A DNA stretch of 64,000 nucleotides from NCBI GenBank assembly GCA_036583965.1, contig JAZBQD010000013.1, positions 5,310,144-5,374,143 on the forward strand, in the 5' to 3' direction. The notes beneath the pieces are model-generated. The model ran no database searches, was not told where the DNA came from, and saw nothing but the letters and a program-made list of their open reading frames with translations. Origin of the DNA: Prunella strophiata (taxonomy: Eukaryota; Chordata; Aves; Passeriformes; Prunellidae). A program made the position numbers and the translations under genes. Below, in pieces: positions 62,301 to 64,000 of the stretch (position 1 is its first letter; each line of letters begins with the position of its first letter).

Positions 62301-63817
62301 TGGTCCGCGGGGCGGGGCTGGGCGGGGACAGTGCTGTGCCACGCCACACCCATGATGGCCCTGGCACTGCGGGGCCTGGGCTCGCCCTGCTGGGCCATGA
62401 GGAACGCGGCCATCCAGCTCTTCAGTGAGTACTGACAGAGAGATCCCACAGCCCCCAGGCTTCGGAGCTGTGTGGGGTGAAGTGCAGGGGTTGGCAGGGT
62501 TGGATGGGACCTGACACTGCCTTCTGTGTCCCTGCAGGTGCCCTCACATCCCGGCTGCTGGGACAGCCATGGAGCCACAGGGATGGCTGCCCATCAGAGG
62601 GGCTGAGCCTGCACGCCTTCCTCGGGCAGCACCCAAAGCTGGGCACTGTGCTGCTCGGAGAGCTCAAGGTGGCCACAGCACCCACACCTGGGGGGCCCCG
62701 CCTGCACCCTGCACTCCACGCCATCCTCACCCTCTTGGCCCAGCTGCAGCCTGGCGCTGACAGTCCCAGCAGGTATGGGGACTGGGGGGATGCTGTGCCA
62801 AGGGCTCTTGCAGTGGAAAGGGCTCCCATGGTGCTGAGGCTGGCCCTGCCTCTTGTAAGATTTTACTCCAGCCAGAGTATCACCACATGGTGCCCTTTTT
62901 GCTCCACAGTCCCTCTGCTCCCTTCCTGGGGCCACTGCTGGGGCTGGCAGAGAGCCCCATCTACGCCGTACGAGCGATGGCTGCCAAGGCTCTGGTGCCC
63001 GTTGTCCCCCCTCCCCAGCACTGCAGGCTCCTCCTGCAGCTGGCCCAGCAGCTCCCTGCAGCACCCAGACAGATCCGCTCACACAACGCCGTGCACGGGC
63101 ACCTGCTGCAGATGCGGGCACTGCTGGGCTCTGGCACCAGGGGGTGAGTGTTGCTGTGCTGTCTCCCCGGCTGGGGCCACTCTGTGCCAAACTGCAGCCT
63201 TTTGGCCACAGAAGGTGCCCCTCTCAGCACTTGCCCCGTGCTAAGGCTGTGTCTCCTCACAGGCTGTTCAGCCGAGGCGCTGCACCCCGTGGCTCTGCAG
63301 CTGGAGGCGCGGGGCTGGCTGCTCTCCCCGGCCCAGCGCTGCCCCCTAGTCCGCGCCGCCTTCCTCCAGGTCCTCGCCCTCCTGCCCACATCCTTCAGCC
63401 CTGGCTTTGCCCAGTACATCCACGACACCATCAGCACCGAGCTGGGCAGCCTCCTGCAGGGGGGCAGGTCAGGCTGTGCCGAGCCACAGGTACTGCTTCC
63501 TGCCAGGAAAGTCATGGCCATGCCTGACTGGCAGTGAGCCTGGGCAGGGACAGAGGGACCCATTGCTCCAGGCTGAGCACTGGAAGGGGAATCCTGTTTT
63601 TTCCTGCAGGTGGGCTCAGCTGTCCTCCACCAAACCATGGCCCAGTTCATGTGCAGTGAGGCAGCCCGGCTGGCAGACAGGGAACGGATTGCTGCTGTCT
63701 GCTCACTTCTCCAGCAGCCCAACCCCTGACATCCAGCTTGCCATCCTGAGCTGGGTGATTGCTGGGGAGGGAGGATCGTGCAAGGAGGTGGAGAACTCTC
63801 TTGGGCTGACATTGCTG
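53224..63817 (+). CDS. THADA-like protein (DUF2428 / armadillo-type repeats), 26 exons visible, 3' end beyond right edge; reading frame broken in 3' exons
   Basis: THADA proteins are large helical-repeat proteins; the human and yeast (Trm732) members act with FTSJ1/Trm7 in 2'-O-methylation of tRNA position 32. Exons 1-18: 53,224-53,327; 53,792-53,969; 54,147-54,233; 54,517-54,544; 54,844-54,992; 55,174-55,296; 55,523-55,643; 55,890-56,041; 56,533-56,617; 56,905-57,041; 57,328-57,525; 57,865-58,561; 58,648-58,800; 58,892-59,001; 59,134-59,294; 59,536-59,702; 59,969-60,154; 60,629-60,780. These join in perfect phase (996 codons). Exons 19-26: 61,127-61,271; 61,540-61,644; 61,839-62,040; 62,273-62,424; 62,538-62,772; 62,910-63,143; 63,263-63,489; 63,610-63,817. 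THADA landmarks: FVEWLLQLSIASLSPGSNYQ, CCWVSVKEIGLLLGGL, GAVEGCSMGFTKF, TRRAAGFPM, GLGSPCWAMRNAAIQLFSAL, AAKALVPVV, HNAVHGHLLQM. As written, TGA at 61,187 ends the frame after about 1,016 residues. Sequence divergence from human THADA suggests a paralogue. Confidence 0.86.
61127..61271 (+). CDS. THADA-like exon 19 (DUF2428 core) with net +1 offset and in-frame TGA
   Basis: The exon opens EIGLLLGGLAELLLSLALPA and meets TGA at 61,187. Shifting by one base, the same exon continues LPEVGPLLPLPTLQ, then MATRVFQEILLRCRHW, ending at the TGG|GTAAG donor. This aligns with the human THADA region leading to the SRHRGA motif at nearly the same length. So the exon is present in full but 1 nt out of register. 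A 33-nt GT...AG segment (61,190-61,223) could be read as an intron, but it is implausibly short and would not remove the stop. Confidence 0.75.
61839..62040 (+). CDS. THADA-like exon 21 with net +1 offset
   Basis: The frame entered from exon 20 reads GLEALKWAPKQ. The family-like continuation SSSITRRAAGFPMLFLCIVS lies one base over. The change falls at or near the CCCC run at 61,861-61,864. Length is 202 nt where 201 is expected. Confidence 0.75.
62273..62424 (+). CDS. THADA-like exon 22 with net +1 offset
   Basis: The exon opens VCALHVLQTLVRGAGLGG, matching human THADA VHALNILRALFRDTRLGE. The matching continuation, MMALALRGLGSPCWAMRN then AAIQLFS, is one base over. The shift maps to a GGGG-rich stretch near 62,310-62,330. 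Length is 152 nt where 151 is needed for the phase of exon 23. Confidence 0.75.
62910..63143 (+). CDS. THADA-like exon 24, phase mismatch (+1) with exon 25
   Basis: The exon encodes PFLGPLLGLAESPIYAVRAM, AAKALVPVV and RSHNAVHGHLLQMRALLGSG. The donor follows five G residues (63,140-63,144, AGGGGGTGAG). With four G residues the phase would match exon 25 (SAEALHPVALQLEARGWLLS). With five it does not. Confidence 0.75.
63610..63817 (+). CDS. THADA-like exon 26 with net +1 offset and in-frame TGA
   Basis: The exon opens VGSAVLHQTMAQFMCSEAAR and continues to LLQQPNP, then TGA. One base over, it continues PDIQLAILSWVIAGEGG to a CTG|GTATG donor. The shift maps to the CCCC run just before the TGA. Later exons lie right of the window. 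Confidence 0.7.
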
Positions 63818-64000
63818 GTATGATGGGGCTCAAAAGTCACCAAGTAAAGCAGGGGGGCCCCAGTGCACCCTGCAGATGGGACCCCTGAGATCCCATTGCC
63901 GAGAAGCTTGGTGCTTCCCAGGCTGAGGGTGCATGGGTGCAGGCACTTGCTTGGTCCTGCAGTGCTAGGACCACTAACCACGTACCTTCTTTCCTATTGT

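Overview
The window looks like avian nuclear DNA, and it is the bird counterpart of part of human 22q11.2 (chicken chromosome 15-type synteny). The evidence is a set of interrupted vertebrate genes with GT-AG introns, copies of the bird/reptile CR1 retroposon, and the gene order DGCR2 - ESS2 (DGCR14) - GSC2, all on the minus strand. I cannot name the species.

Layout. (1) Positions 1-33,766 hold the 5' half of DGCR2 on the minus strand: six coding exons (signal peptide, LDL-receptor class A domain, linker, C-type-lectin-like domain) spread over 33 kb of AT-rich intron. The von Willebrand C, membrane and cytoplasmic exons must lie left of position 1. Its first exon sits in a CpG island at about 33.45-34.29 kb. 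(2) 34.3-38.3 kb is intergenic, with no gene that I can support. (3) 38,349-45,063 is a complete ten-exon ESS2 on the minus strand (481 residues), starting in its own CpG island. (4) A 0.6-kb minisatellite lies at 45.2-45.8 kb, directly upstream of ESS2. (5) 46,491-48,640 is a complete three-exon GSC2 homeobox gene on the minus strand. Its exon 1/intron 1 junction lies inside a tandem array of 16-bp units, most of which carry a strong splice donor. (6) 48.6-52.4 kb is intergenic. (7) A second minisatellite, 24-bp unit, lies at 52.45-53.14 kb and abuts the start of a plus-strand gene. (8) 53,224-63,817 and beyond is a gene of at least 26 exons encoding a THADA-like (DUF2428) protein. It runs off the right edge.

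The most interesting points are the diverged THADA-like gene in a place where mammals have SLC25A1 next to GSC2, a run of five net +1 reading-frame offsets confined to its 3' exons, the amplified splice-donor array in GSC2, and two promoter-proximal minisatellites that share a short core motif. All product names rest on residue-level similarity to families I recognise; no database search was possible.
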